Source of the DNA: Allacma fusca
Lineage: Eukaryota; Arthropoda; Collembola; Symphypleona; Sminthuridae
Assembly (NCBI GenBank): GCA_947179485.1
Contig: OX359245.1
Span: 77,363,067-77,427,066, forward strand
Direction: 5' to 3'
DNA: 64,000 nucleotides
A program made the position numbers and the translations under genes. This document shows positions 24,001-32,282 of the stretch, one piece after another (the first letter of the stretch is position 1; the number at the start of each line of letters is the position of its first letter). The notes beneath the pieces are model-generated. The model did no database searches, was not told the origin of the DNA, and saw only the letters and a list, made by a program, of their open reading frames with translations.

Positions 24001-26849
24001 TTCATCCCCACGCCTCTAACACATTAATTATTCCATTATTCCTTCCTCGGGTCATTTTCTTTAATTTTCATAAAATCAAATTCAGTCTCTAAATTATTTT
24101 TTTTCTTCCAAATTTATTCCCAAATTTTTTGAAGGCCCAAATTTTTACAACAATTAATTTCAGGGGAAAAAATTAATTTAAATTTTGCATAATTTAAAGA
24201 AAATTTTCCTCAATTTGCCCCGTTTAAAAAAAATATGTGAACTCTGATTTATTTGGATGTTTTTATAGTCAGCCAATCAGAGCAAGAGAAGTCGTGCATA
24301 TTGCTCCTGCGCTTGCGCACGCGCTCCTCCGAGTGGCTCTGGATCCATTGCGTCCTCCAGGTCAAGGAGGGTCAGGACTCTCAGCAGACGCAGCAGTCCG
24401 TCATTGTTGCCACAAATCAAGTCCTCAGGTAAAATCTAAAAAAAATGAAAAAAGCTTCAGATTCTAGGAAATTTAATTTTTCTGTTTGAATATAAAATGG
24501 GCCTTTAATGTAGAGTAGAAAAATAAGAATTAAATTTATATTCCCTGGGATTTTTGTCCTTTATCAATGAATTGACATTTGAGAGGGAAATGTGATTTTT
24601 TTTGGGTGCATCCTCTAAGAGGGAAATCCAAGTGAGAGTGTGTGTGTGAATGGTGGGAAAGAGGGAAAACGACTTGTGTGATCTGGTCTTCTCACGAGTC
24701 ATCCTCCTCTGTTGTCATTGTGGACATCCAGGGGCTGCCAATGGTCCTTTGGCCATTGAGACCCAATGGATGAGAGAGTATAGTGTGAGAAGGAGTTGTG
24801 TCGGACCCCTGCCTCGACTTAACGAGAAGTCCATTCAGAGTCACACTGAAGAGGACAATGCTGGAGACTCTCCTTCCCCAATCCCTCTGTCCTCAACTCC
24901 CTTTAACAGAACAATTAATCCCATGAGTAATGTCCGCTCCATTTTCTACTTTTCATCCTTTTTCACTCTCCTTTTCCATTAATTCATAAATAAATCCAGT
25001 CAAATTCTCCCGCGCTTTGTCCCTGTCTCTTAAATTCCCTCCCATTCACAACCACACTCTCAGGGTGACTCGTCAGTTTCATTTCGGTCATTACTTTACA
25101 TTACGCAGTTCCTATGGTTTCTCTGAAATCCTTCATAATTCCTGGATTTGAATTCGCGCGCGCGCTTTCCCTCACTTTTTTGAAATTTGAATGCGTTAAT
25201 CTCCCTATGTTTCCAAAAATTTCAGGAGCAATTCCAAACCAGGGTTTTTTAAGCGGAAATTTTTTCGCTGTATTTAAATTCCATCTGAGAGCGGAATATA
25301 GGAAAATATTAGCGCGCGGGGAATAAAATATTGCGTGGGATTTTTTTTAACGTGAGTATAGCAAGTGGGAGAGTAAATTTCAATTTTCAAAGGTTACTTG
25401 GAATTTAGGAGTGTTTTGAAAGCGCTTAAAGTCCCAGCGCTGGGTTTAAACTTGAAGGCGGGCCGATGGTGGGGTTTGAAAATGTGCGCGCTTTTTTTGG
25501 AAATTTTGGAAGTTTAATGGAGTTTTGTGTGTTTTTAATTTTGTAGCGAGCGGGAAGCAGCAGTAATGCGGGCGAACGCCTGGATTTATCATTATTACAC
25601 GGTGCAAACGAAGCTTCAGTACGGACTAGCTTACCCGGAGGCGACGGGACCAGGCGCTGGCTCACCAACAGCGGCTGCAGCTGCAGCGGCGCGCCTGGCC
25701 GCCGCCGCCTATTTCCCAACCTCCAAACTCATAAATTACAGCGGGGGTCACGGAGGCCCACATTTGCATCCTCACCATCAGGCGCACCTCCAAACAGCGC
25801 CACATCACCCTATTTCACCGGACAGCGCCGGTGGCTACTCCCCAATGCCCCCTCCGCTGCAGTCCCCTCACAACGGCGCCTACGCCACCCCTCACCCTTA
25901 TCCCCACTCGTTTGATGTCCGGAGTGGGAAGGAGTCCCCGCTGGACTTCAGCCTCGCCGCGTCCTCTTCCTCACCCCTTTACGAATTTCCCACGGGCTAC
26001 CCCAGCGCTCCCTACTGGACGCACCATCCCCACTACCACCCCCATCCCCATGGTTACCTAAATCAGCGGGCTGAGGATGGGGCTGCGGCGCTCTCAGCCG
26101 TAGCAGCCTCCGCCGCCTCCCCTCACAGCTGGTCCCTTCTTCCAGGCGCCCCGGCGCTCAACCACTCCTCAAACCACTCTCAGCACAATTCCCACCAAAA
26201 CCACGGCCAACACCCTCATAACCACGCGGCGGCCGGGGCGGGGGGGAATCGAACCCTCATCGCGAGCCTTAGTCCTAGCTCCGTATCTATTTCTAAAGGG
26301 AGCAGCAAGCGCTTGAAGAAGAGCGCAGAGTTGGTGAATGAGAGCGATTCGGCGCAGCATGCGCACAGCGCCGCTGCCACTAGGGGCAGTATCGAAGCCC
26401 ATATTGGGCAAATCGCGGACTTCAATTCCAGGCAAAATAGGGGCTATGGCGGCTCAGACGTATTAACCATGGTCGCTACCTTTGCGCACCATACCCGGCC
26501 GAGGAAAGTCTTCGGCTCCGAGGCCTCCGAGGATGAGCAAGTGTCCGCGGAGGAGGAGAGCATCACAATGACCTGCCCTTTGACCCCGTCCCCTATTTGG
26601 GAAGGCCAGGCGCATCGTGTCCCGGATTTGCAATTGTACAATGGCGAGCGGGAGAGACACTTAGCCCTCAGCGCCACCAACGACCACCTCATCCACTGCG
26701 TGCCCACTTATGAACAAGTCACCGCCGGGTATTCCTTTTACCCTCCGGCGAGCAGCGCCGCGGGGGCTAGCGCCATGATGATGAGCAACCATGTGTCCAA
26801 TAGCATCATGTCCCTGGCGTCCAATGGGCGCGATGGGAAGACGGAATGA
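2986..26849 (+). CDS. dys: dysfusion/NPAS4-like bHLH-PAS transcription factor, gene A (5' end outside window)
   Basis: Spliced coding exons: 2986-3047, 5820-5909, 18017-18205, 20370-20554, 23595-23701, 24269-24428, 25547-26849. They total 2096 nt; after 2 nt that finish an upstream codon this gives 697 residues and TGA, with all junctions in phase. Seen: a linker, PAS-A ([45 protein letters not shown]), PAS-B ([33 protein letters not shown]) and a long C-terminal exon. The motif set matches dysfusion (insects) and NPAS4 (vertebrates), class I bHLH-PAS factors that act in the nucleus with Tango/ARNT. No bHLH exon was found between base 1 and 2985, so by analogy with gene B the start and bHLH exons lie upstream of the window. 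The PAS-A intron 5910-18016 is 12.1 kb. The paralog of this gene sits tail-to-tail at 31076-55861. Confidence 0.93.
3262..4170. repeat. degenerate array rich in CACTTGAA / TCGAGTGCACTTGA
   Basis: Loose period of about 60 bp. CACTTGAA and ACTCGAGT recur, with near-palindromic CGAGTGCACTTGAA units. Lies in the gene A intron after the linker exon. Confidence 0.8.
4171..5819. other. remainder of intron before PAS-A
   Basis: No gene. Poly-T tract at about 4951-4966; otherwise unremarkable. Confidence 0.4.
5820..5909 (+). CDS. dys: gene A exon: start of PAS-A
   Basis: Thirty codons between TTTTAAG and GTAAGT, phase 0 at both ends. They encode [11 protein letters not shown] followed by [19 protein letters not shown], the typical first strands of a PAS-A fold as in NPAS4 (GFLLVF, GKLLYLS, LGHSM). 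Gene B's exon 46700-46789 has the same length and differs at only four residues. Confidence 0.95.
6030..6420 (-). mobile_element. decayed retroelement fragment (family shared with 13190 and 17500)
   Basis: Near 6060-6160 the minus strand reads in one frame as ...[18 protein letters not shown], matching 13230-13330 ([18 protein letters not shown]); the block GATTCCCTAAAAGTAGCCA near 6321 recurs near 17953. Broken by stops. Probably the same Penelope-like family as 12585-12960. Confidence 0.45.
6706..6772. repeat. GT microsatellite (interrupted)
   Basis: GTGTGTGTATGTGTGTG with interruptions. Confidence 0.9.
7203..7440. repeat. AT-rich tandem array, 12-16 bp
   Basis: AGGGAAAATTTT units, then five or so AATTTAATGAAA copies of 12 bp. 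Confidence 0.88.
7441..8689. other. intronic, nothing recognised
   Basis: Holds a TG microsatellite at about 8320-8355 only. Confidence 0.4.
8690..9620. repeat. CAAGTT minisatellite, ~50-60 bp higher-order unit
   Basis: TACTTGAAAATTCAAGTCAA + GTTCAAGATTGAGTCAAG + TATGTCACATA, about 15 degenerate copies, with a variant carrying TTAGACTCAGATATGCTGCG. Confidence 0.88.
9621..10149. other. intronic, nothing recognised
   Basis: No ORF, no array. Confidence 0.35.
10150..10690. repeat. minisatellite, 24-bp unit AATTAAAACTTCACTTGAAA
   Basis: Best at 10255-10375, decaying at both edges. CTTGA theme on the plus strand, opposite in sense to the 8690 array. Confidence 0.88.
10691..11394. other. intronic, nothing recognised
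   Basis: A short three-copy GATAGCTGAGG repeat near 10968-11030. Confidence 0.4.
11395..11625. repeat. minisatellite, ~24 bp, AACTTGACCCGAAACTTGAT
   Basis: About nine degenerate copies of the AACTTGA type. Confidence 0.82.
11626..12584. other. intronic, nothing recognised
   Basis: A GTT/GGC triplet-rich stretch at 11934-11972 and a TACATA-rich segment near 12165-12190. Confidence 0.4.
12585..12960 (-). mobile_element. Penelope-like element reverse-transcriptase fragment
   Basis: The minus strand encodes [19 protein letters not shown], then [20 protein letters not shown] and TLLQNKP. The [16 protein letters not shown] motif is the conserved N-terminal part of Penelope-like reverse transcriptases (ADKG---VVM----Y). 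The frame can be followed upstream to about 12880 ([20 protein letters not shown]) and stops soon after the motif, so the catalytic core is missing: a dead fragment. DNA at 12893-12960 also resembles 17823-17890. Confidence 0.65.
13190..13380 (-). mobile_element. decayed retroelement fragment
   Basis: Matches 6060-6160 at DNA and peptide level (SYSNVEFK against SYSIVEFK on the minus strand). Lies 230 bp beyond the Penelope-like fragment, so the two may be parts of one insertion. Confidence 0.45.
13381..14729. other. intronic, nothing recognised
   Basis: TACATA/TATGTA-rich segment at about 14550-14600. Confidence 0.35.
14730..15600. repeat. degenerate TCAAGTGCACTTGA-type array
   Basis: TCAAGT and AAGTGCAC recur every 20-60 bp, including the palindrome TTCAAGTGCACTTGAA near 14895. 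Confidence 0.75.
15601..17065. other. intronic, nothing certain
   Basis: Near 15735-15775, TTATAACG repeats (CTTATAACGAAGCTCGCTAT) recall pogo/Tigger-type transposon ends, and a similar piece (CGTTATAACAG) is near 20163; too short to call. Confidence 0.3.
17066..17510. repeat. four-copy tandem repeat with hyperconserved ~37-nt core
   Basis: Copies start at 17066, 17197, 17332 and 17470 (spacing 131, 135, 138). The core GTGCACGTCCTCAGTAACAT plus GAGTAAAATCGCC is nearly invariant (copy 4 breaks after GAGTAAA), while the ~98-nt spacers agree only loosely (AATACAGGG, ATGGTTGAG, AGAATGTTG). Confidence 0.9.
17500..17990. mobile_element. decayed repeat-family fragment
   Basis: 17823-17890 resembles 12893-12960 (shared CATCTCAAAAC and GGAATATTCC-like blocks), and GATTCCCTAAAAGTAGCCA near 17953 is shared with 6321. 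Ends just before the PAS-A exon at 18017. Confidence 0.4.
18017..18205 (+). CDS. dys: gene A exon: PAS-A middle
   Basis: Sixty-three codons after TTGCAG, ending GDQK before GTCAGT. Contains [19 protein letters not shown] and [19 protein letters not shown], the PAS-A signature of the dysfusion/NPAS4 family (compare GDSIYDIIDPADH in NPAS4). A loop around residues 28-42 of the exon ([10 protein letters not shown]) differs in sequence and by one codon from gene B. Confidence 0.95.
18206..20369. other. gene A intron
   Basis: No gene or array. One AAACACATGAGCGTGCATA motif near 19674. Confidence 0.4.
20370..20554 (+). CDS. dys: gene A exon: end of PAS-A and inter-PAS
   Basis: 185 nt after GGAATAG, ending in phase 2 before GTAAAT. 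Encodes [32 protein letters not shown], and [19 protein letters not shown]. The same length as gene B's exon 36305-36489. The last 98 nt differ from gene B at only three positions, whereas the first 87 nt differ at about 16. Confidence 0.95.
20555..22032. other. gene A intron, first part
   Basis: CT-rich microsatellite near 20575-20610 and ATT triplets at about 21796-21816; nothing else recognised. Confidence 0.4.
22033..22270. repeat. four spaced copies of ACATGGGNGTRCATAATA
   Basis: Copies at about 22033, 22092, 22171 and 22248, spaced 59-79 bp, all in plus orientation. Confidence 0.7.
22271..22954. other. intronic, nothing recognised
   Basis: No feature supported. Confidence 0.35.
22955..23360. 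repeat. degenerate CTTGAACTTGACTTG array
   Basis: ACTTGA steps, ending with five TACTTGACC copies of about 12 bp at 23289-23341. Confidence 0.75.
23595..23701 (+). CDS. dys: gene A exon: first part of PAS-B
   Basis: 107 nt after TTTTTCCAG, before GTAAGT. Its first base completes the Asn codon split by the preceding intron. Encodes [19 protein letters not shown] and [14 protein letters not shown], the PAS-B core of this family (LGF-RSEL--KSWY in NPAS4). Exactly the same length and phases as gene B's exon 35751-35857. Confidence 0.95.
23702..24268. other. gene A short intron
   Basis: Non-coding; no array. Confidence 0.6.
24269..24428 (+). CDS. dys: gene A exon: second part of PAS-B
   Basis: 160 nt after TTTTATAG, before GTAAAA. 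Encodes [31 protein letters not shown] and [12 protein letters not shown], the PAS-B/PAC beta-strands. Three codons longer than gene B's exon 35190-35340 because of a short Gln-rich insertion (QDSQQTQQ against QEAQQ). Confidence 0.95.
24429..25546. other. gene A last intron
   Basis: Non-coding. An open frame at 24650-24982 has no recognisable domain. GCGCGC-rich patches near 25155 and 25310. Confidence 0.5.
25547..26849 (+). CDS. dys: gene A last coding exon: C-terminal region
   Basis: Opens with [17 protein letters not shown] and continues through [17 protein letters not shown], the conserved block after PAS-B that gene B shares. It is followed by about 400 low-complexity residues: an Ala tract near 25665-25710, His-rich runs ([11 protein letters not shown] near 26025; [14 protein letters not shown] near 26190), Ser/Pro-rich stretches, then conserved islands [10 protein letters not shown] and [15 protein letters not shown], and TGA at 26847. 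Much more GC-rich than the introns. Presumed transactivation region, by analogy with NPAS4/dysfusion. Confidence 0.93.
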
Positions 26850-27800
26850 CAATATTTGGGTAAGTCTCTATTCTATTCCTTGGCGGTACATCGAATCTTC
26901 CATTTAATTCCGATTTGCATCGACTACTGCAATGCTTTCAAATTAGAGGATTTGGGCGGGAAATTCGAATTCTAATGTAAGCCTACCTCCAATAATCGAT
27001 TCCCCAAAGTCTTTGCTTCCGTCTATAAAATTCTCTAATCTTCTCATCGGAAATTGCCTTCAGCTTTTAGACGGATGAAATGCATGGTTCCGATGTAAGC
27101 ATAAAGTTAAATTCAAAAATCGATCCTTCGAAATAGGTTTATCTCAAGCGTCAATTTAAATGTCCGGTTATCCCGAATCTTTAATAATCCTCGAACTCTG
27201 CATCGGTTGTTTCGGCTAGATTTGAGTTTATTTTGGTGATAAGATATTTTCTAGAGGCAATTTGATATCCTCGGAGCATTCGCCAAAAATTTTGTCTCGG
27301 CCAGTAAGATTTACAGGTTTTTAATTTTTTTTTCAGATATTGGGGCAAAATGAGACAATCAAAGGAAATGCAATAATGGAACCTCAGCTTTAAATGGAAC
27401 CCAAAAGAATAATGTGAAAAAAATAAATTATTTCTTGGTATTTATTACGTCCGCTAAAATACATGTAAATACATTATTCTACATATATAAAGAAATCCCA
27501 AGTACTTTTGTACATAGAAACTTTTTACATTACAAAAATGCATATATATCTAATTTTAAAGGACTTGTAATTTTATGATAAAACACACACACACACACAC
27601 ATACAAATCGTATAAATAATTCATCCCTGTATAATGCATGGTTCTGTGTCTAATTGTAAGCTTAATTTTTTTTGTGAGTGCAGCGAAAAAATTTTGAATT
27701 TTGTGTATTGTGTTATCATATGTGCCTGTGAATGAGTGAGTGTTGTTTTGGTTGTGTATGGGAATGCGAATAAAAATAAATAGGAAGTGGTCGGAAGCTC
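26850..27800 (+). terminator. gene A 3' UTR with a likely intron and poly(A) signals
   Basis: Ten nt after the stop codon there is a strong donor (GG|GTAAGT at 26860), and at 27337 a strong acceptor (TTTTTTTTTCAG), suggesting a 3' UTR intron of about 477 nt so close to the stop that it should not trigger nonsense-mediated decay. Overlapping AATAAA signals at 27769 and 27775 could end the transcript; an earlier one is near 27422. A CA microsatellite lies at 27583-27601. Confidence 0.55.
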
Positions 27801-28229
27801 TGTATTTTATTTTCCCATATGTTCCTTTATTATGGCTTCAGTTCATAGTCACAATTGCTTTTGTAATTTCATTTTCACCCGTTTAAACACATGTGAGTAC
27901 ATACGCATTTAATGTTTTCAGGAACTACAATTATTAGAACACTGCTTTTCACGACCATCACGATTCTTGAACGCACGTTTCGATTCGACCCTCGTGCTCA
28001 TCTTGCCCCATATTTTAAATAAAGTTGATGTTTTTCTTAGGATTTATTTTGAAGTGTGTTTTCTAATTTGAGAAAATTCTCCATGGAATTAAGCATCAGA
28101 TCCTATTCAAGGCAAAGGAACAATTATTTTTAAATTACTTTTAAAAATCCTTCATTTTTTAGTAATTTCAAGGATTTCGGCAATATTTTCAGAAAACAGC
28201 GTAGAGCAAAATTTTCAACGATTTTCAAA
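27801..28229. other. intergenic, AT-rich
   Basis: No ORF or repeat array recognised. One copy of a dispersed motif (AAACACATGTGAGTACATA) sits near 27885, and another AATAAA near 28018. Confidence 0.5.
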
Positions 28230-28566
28230 GGCTTTTGCGCCTATAAAGGCACAATTCAGTATCGTTTACCATTGGACAGTGCCAGGTACCTGCGCCATTA
28301 CCTGGCTGTGTTTGTTCTGACTTTAGAAAGTTCTTGTAATTGACATGAGATTTTCGCGCCTTTAATACGCCTTTTACAGGGCGTGACCGTATGAGGCGCT
28401 ATCCTCTGCAAGAGTGAAAACATCTTTGAAAAACTATAAATGCGCCTTATTTCTGGCCTCAAAAGCCTTTCGGACGAGTTTTTTAGGCCTATTTATTTGT
28501 ACATTAGCAAGTAGGCTTTAGTGCGCCTTAAGGATTTTCGAGGCAAGCGCACAATTTGCAATATAA
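28230..28566 (+). promoter_or_regulatory. candidate promoter-proximal region of the scramblase-like gene
   Basis: A recurring GCGCCT(T/A)TA-type motif occurs at about 28237, 28356, 28442 and 28523, all in the same orientation, within 330 bp of the start codon. One copy reads TTTTCGCGCC, which resembles an E2F-type site. TATAAA occurs at 28435, about 130 nt before the ATG. Regulatory function is inferred. Confidence 0.35.
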
Positions 28567-29541
28567 ATGAATGGTCCGGTGCTCCTCCCAAGACCAGCGC
28601 AGCCCCCTGGAGCGTCTGATGCTCTAAAACGAATGGGATCAAAAGTAGGCGCGCTGTTTCATGGCCCGCTCCCTCCGGTTCAAAAAGCGCCTGGCCTGGA
28701 AGTCCTGGCGTCAGTCTCGAAACTCTTTACAGTAATTGACAAAACAATGCTCATGCCCTTGCACGGAAACCTACCGGAAATGACACAAGTCTTTAAGATT
28801 TTTAACAGCAAGGCTGAACATATCCTGACAGCGGCGGAAGTGCGCCAACCCACCTTTTTCTTCCTGCCCCATTGGAAATGTCAAATTTATATTTGTACCA
28901 CCTTTGGGGAACCTTTAGTCCTATTGGCGCAAAGAAACGAGGGTTGTTTCGTGGGTTACAAGCCTAACCCCCTTTTTGAGGCCTGTTACCGCGCGGACCG
29001 GAGTATCAGTCCTTATGCGCGGCGCCCAGGCCGGAATTTAGATAACGTGGACTCTCATGTCCACCTCCATCTTTTGAAGAGTGGGGAATTTATTGGGCAC
29101 TTTTTCCAAGGCTTGTCTTCGACGGCCATCTTGGATGGGAATTTCCGCCCTATTTTTACCTTTAAGGAGCGCGATCTACTCATTGAGGAGCTGGCCATTC
29201 AGGAACTGCAAAGAGGCCCACAAGATCCAGACGATGATGATGATGAGGATTTTTGGGACGTTAATTCCAGGCGGAGCAGATATTTGGCAGTGAGGCCTGA
29301 TTCAATAGGTTCGGAAGGTCCTGCAGTGCCTGACCCAGGCTTGGAGGTTGTAGTGAAGTCGAAGACGAAACCAAATTTTGACTTGGTAGAGGAGACGCAA
29401 TTAGTTGGCAAGGTGGAGTCACATGCTTCGTTGCGCAAACTCATTGCAAGCGTGCCTTCCAATTACTGCTATACGTGTACCTTCCCAAGGGAGTATACTC
29501 AGGTGGACAAGGTCCTTATACTAGGGTTTGTCATTTACAAG
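28567..29541 (+). CDS. scramblase-like gene, exon 1
   Basis: 325 codons. I chose the donor AAG|GTGATC at 29542 because it keeps the conserved hydrophobic VLILGFVIYK, which aligns with the end of the scramblase domain; an alternative AAG|GTCCTT 30 nt earlier is also in phase. Reading on without splicing enters a CAAGTT minisatellite and yields only repeat-encoded Ser/Lys/Phe-rich sequence, so the unspliced 392-codon reading is unlikely. Confidence 0.65.
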
Positions 29542-30420
29542 GTGATCTCGTATTTCAAGTCAAGTTCAAGTTTGAAGTTTTGTTTTAGGCCTAGTTCAAG
29601 TGCAAGGTCAAGTTCATGCATTTCCTCAGGTCAAGCTCAGGTTAGAATGTATAAGTCTGAGGTCAGAGTCGAATTTCTTGTTGAAGTCAAGCGCTTGTTA
29701 GATTGTAAGTGTGAGGTCAAGTTCAAGTGCGATTTTGAGTGTTAGTTGAAATCTGAGTTTGATTTAAGGCTGGTGATGCAACTTTGACTGTGAGATCCAG
29801 GTCAAGTTTGAGCTTGACTTTCAATGTGAATTTCAGGTCAAGTTAGAGTTTGACCTTGAGAAGTCTGAATTCAAGTTTGAGGTCAAATGCAGTAACTCCG
29901 ATTTTAAGTGTGAGGTCAAATGCAACTCTGAATATAATTAAGTGTGACGTCAAATGCAGCTCTGCATTTAAGTTTGAAGTCAAAGATTAAACTTGACACG
30001 CAGTATAAGACTTCAAGTTCAAGTTAGTCTGATTGCTTTTTTCAAGTCAAGTTCAAGTTTGAGTGTGACTAAAAAAAATGTTTGTGACTTGTGATTTCCA
30101 ACTTTAAACTTAAGCTCCAATGAAAATTGAGTTCCAGCCCCACTGTTGAATTCCAAATTCAAATCCAAGTTCAAGTCTCACAGCTCAAGTTTGAGTTCTC
30201 AGACATCCCATGGACGCATGCGCATTGAAGTAAACTTCTAGTCAAAGATTTTGAAATACTTTTAATATATTTTTTGTTTTTGTAGCAAAGGAAGGAAGCC
30301 TGTGGAGAGTATATTTTGTCGTTGGTAATGTTTCTGCTTGTCATTCTTCTATTGGTCATAACTATGTTCGCGATGTTCTTGGCCGTGCTCAATCGGTATG
30401 ACCGGAACTTCACCGCCTAA
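28567..30420 (+). CDS. divergent phospholipid-scramblase-family protein
   Basis: Two exons, 28567-29541 and 30286-30420, joined in phase 0, give 369 residues. The ATG directly follows an in-frame TAA. Order: Pro-rich N-terminus; GLEVLASVSKLF and FKIFNSKAEHILTAAEV (scramblase start, compare GLEYL---D, Y-I-NS-GQ-VYFAAE); CQIYICTTFGEPLVLLAQR; HLLKSGEFIGHFFQG; an acidic insert DDDDDEDFWD; VVVKSKTKPNFDL, LVGKVESH and FPREYTQVDKVLILGFVIY (compare FPLDLDVKMKAVMIGACFLID). Exon 2 adds a hydrophobic segment (ILSLVMFLLVILLLVITMF) and a polar tail. Known scramblases act at membranes in lipid movement or signalling. The Cys-rich palmitoylation cluster typical of PLSCRs is absent. The family call is by pattern, with low identity. 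Confidence 0.65.
29542..30285. repeat. intron of the scramblase-like gene filled by a CAAGTT minisatellite
   Basis: From about 29550 to 30180, degenerate repeats of GTCAAGTTCAAGTTTGAG and AGGTCAAATGCA, without a clean fixed period. Confidence 0.8.
30286..30420 (+). CDS. scramblase-like gene, exon 2 (membrane segment)
   Basis: Follows TTTTTGTAG. Encodes QRKEACGEYILSLVMFLLV and a further hydrophobic stretch, ending NRYDRNFTA and TAA; one strong transmembrane helix. AATAAA at 30583-30588 lies about 165 nt downstream. The exon is too well formed (acceptor, phase, helix, stop, poly(A) signal) to be chance, but no RNA evidence is available. Confidence 0.65.
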   Translation, partial: QRKEACGEYILSLVMFLLVILLLVITMFAMFLAVLNRYDRNFTA

Positions 30421-30582
30421 AATCTGGATGCAATATTAATCAAGGTGCAATATATGATGGATTTCCCTGATATTTTCGCAGTTTAGATAACAATGATTGA
30501 TTTATTTTATCTCATTCGAATCGTTACCTTGTTTTGCACTCACTTTACATGAATACTATTTATTTCAATTAATTTGAATCTA

Positions 30583-30588
30583 AATAAA
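30583..30588 (+). terminator. poly(A) signal of the scramblase-like gene
   Basis: AATAAA about 165 nt after the stop codon, followed by a T-rich stretch. Confidence 0.55.
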
Positions 30589-31045
30589 GGCAATTATTTT
30601 TAATTAGTGCTTTATTAATTTGTTGAGAATCTACTTTTAATAATTTATTTATTGTCACGAGCAATTTCTTCAATTCACATTCAAAATTTACCTCTGGCAC
30701 AGTGCGCCTGAACTTACTCACGTATGTATTAGCATGTTCTTAAAGCTGTCAGTTACAATGAATTGCTAGGGTTAATTTAGTGGGAGGGGATTTACATGCT
30801 AAGGATTAGCTCCAATCCGATTCGACACCAGGTCAAAGGCGCTGCGCTCGCTTCTCATCCAGAAGATCGTCCGGACCTGGGAAAACAGTTATACATTTTT
30901 AAGAAAACAATTTATAAAAAACGCTCTTCGCGATGTCATCGGTCAAAAACTGAAAAACTTCCGGAACTTTAATGCTTTTGCGCGCGCGCTTAAATTTTCA
31001 AAACATTAACACAGGGAAACATATAGCGTGAGTTTTGCAAACCAT

Positions 31046-31051
31046 TTTATT
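31046..31051 (-). terminator. poly(A) signal of gene B
   Basis: AATAAA on the minus strand 25 nt past the stop codon. It would make a very short 3' UTR; other minus-strand AATAAA copies lie 0.4 kb further on. Confidence 0.4.
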
Positions 31052-31075
31052 CTGGGACCAAAATCCAGAAGAACT

Positions 31076-32282
31076 TCAAGGAGCGCTTGACCCCTTCGCG
31101 CGCATCCCTTCAGCGCTGGCACTAGGGGTGAAAGGATTAGCGGTAGGAACGCCGGTTAGGGATGAAGGCCTCTCAGCGTGCGCGCCTGCACTTGGCCATA
31201 CGTAAGGGTACGTGTCGGTGTCCCAATTCGGAACACAATGGACCAGATCAGGGCAGTGGGGAGGAAGAGGTCGGGTTTGACCCTCCGCGCGGGTCACCAC
31301 TTGGAGATCAGGGACTCTGTGGGTCTGCCCTTCCCAGATGGGCGAAGCGCTGCAGGATTCATCCTTGACCACCACCGGGTCGTCATCTGGTGTTGATTCC
31401 AGTCCTAAAATTTTCCGGCGCCTGGTAATGTCCGGGAAATGCGCGATGCGGGTGAGGGCCACAGAATCTCCAGGACTGTCCGAATTTAAAATCACAGCGC
31501 TGTCTGAGAAACTGGATCGAAAGGCCTGGGCGTTTTCGATGTTTTCACTAAAAACCTCCCGGTTCTTTGTCTTGCGCTTTTGACCCCATTTTGAAGCGCC
31601 ATTACCTCTGGTGCTAAGACTCTCAAAGGTTTTCATTTTTTCACACGAGGAATTACTCAGGTCAGGGTGGAGGTACAAATGGGAGTGCGCGGGTGGGCGG
31701 AATTGTGATGCGGAGTCGAATTGCGCGGAGGGGTTATTATGAGCGCGGTCAATTGAGAATTGTGACCAGGATTGGGCAAAGCCGGCGGAATTTGAAGGCT
31801 GGTGATGGATGGCGCTGGTTTCGGACCGACTTGGGTTATGGGCCTGGTGAGGCCAGTGAAAGTGGGCGCAGCCGGGTGGCCAATCATATAGAGGCGTGGG
31901 ACAAGCGCGGCTGAAATCAATGGGTGATTCGGTATTTCCGTAGGCATCTAAGGCTGCGAGGGAGCAGGCATAGGCGTAGGCGCTATTCTCTGGAGACTGC
32001 CAGGAATGGGGCATGGGGGAATAGCTCCCGGCGCTGTCTGGTGACTTGGGGTGATGAGGCGCGGGCTGGAAATGGGCGTGGGTGTAGAAGGGGTAATTTG
32101 TTTCGCTGTTGCTATTGAATTTTGGAGAGGGGAAATAAGCTGTTGGAGCTTCGGCAGCTGTTGGAGATTCAGCGCCGATGCCGGTTGCTTCGGGGTAGGC
32201 AAGTCCGTACTGAAGTTTTGTTTGTACGGAGTAGTAATGGTAAATCCAGGCGTTAGCTCGCATCACTCCTGCCTCTTGCTCA
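31076..32282 (-). CDS. dys: gene B exon 9: C-terminal region
   Basis: Follows GTGTTTACAG. Starts [17 protein letters not shown] and [18 protein letters not shown], then Pro/Ser/His-rich sequence with the shared [23 protein letters not shown] and [15 protein letters not shown] islands, ending GSSAP and TGA. It lacks gene A's long Ala tract and most His runs, and its last ~60 residues are unlike those of gene A. Confidence 0.94.

Larger units (their letters stand above)
30421..31075. other. convergent 3' ends of the scramblase-like gene and gene B
   Basis: AATAAA for the plus-strand gene is at 30583-30588. For gene B an AATAAA on the minus strand is at 31051-31046, 25 nt after its stop codon; further minus-strand candidates lie near 30610-30650. 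Nothing else recognised. The 3' UTRs may overlap. Confidence 0.6.

Noticed and set aside
24650..24982. 110-codon open frame in the last intron of gene A
   Set aside because: The flanking exons join in phase without it, and it shows no recognisable motif.
26240..26275. tRNA-like B box (GGTTCGATTCC on the minus strand)
   Set aside because: It lies inside the coding exon of gene A and no A box or cloverleaf could be placed around it.
26169..26852. Antisense open frames across the C-terminal exon of gene A
   Set aside because: Shadow frames opposite a GC-rich coding exon.
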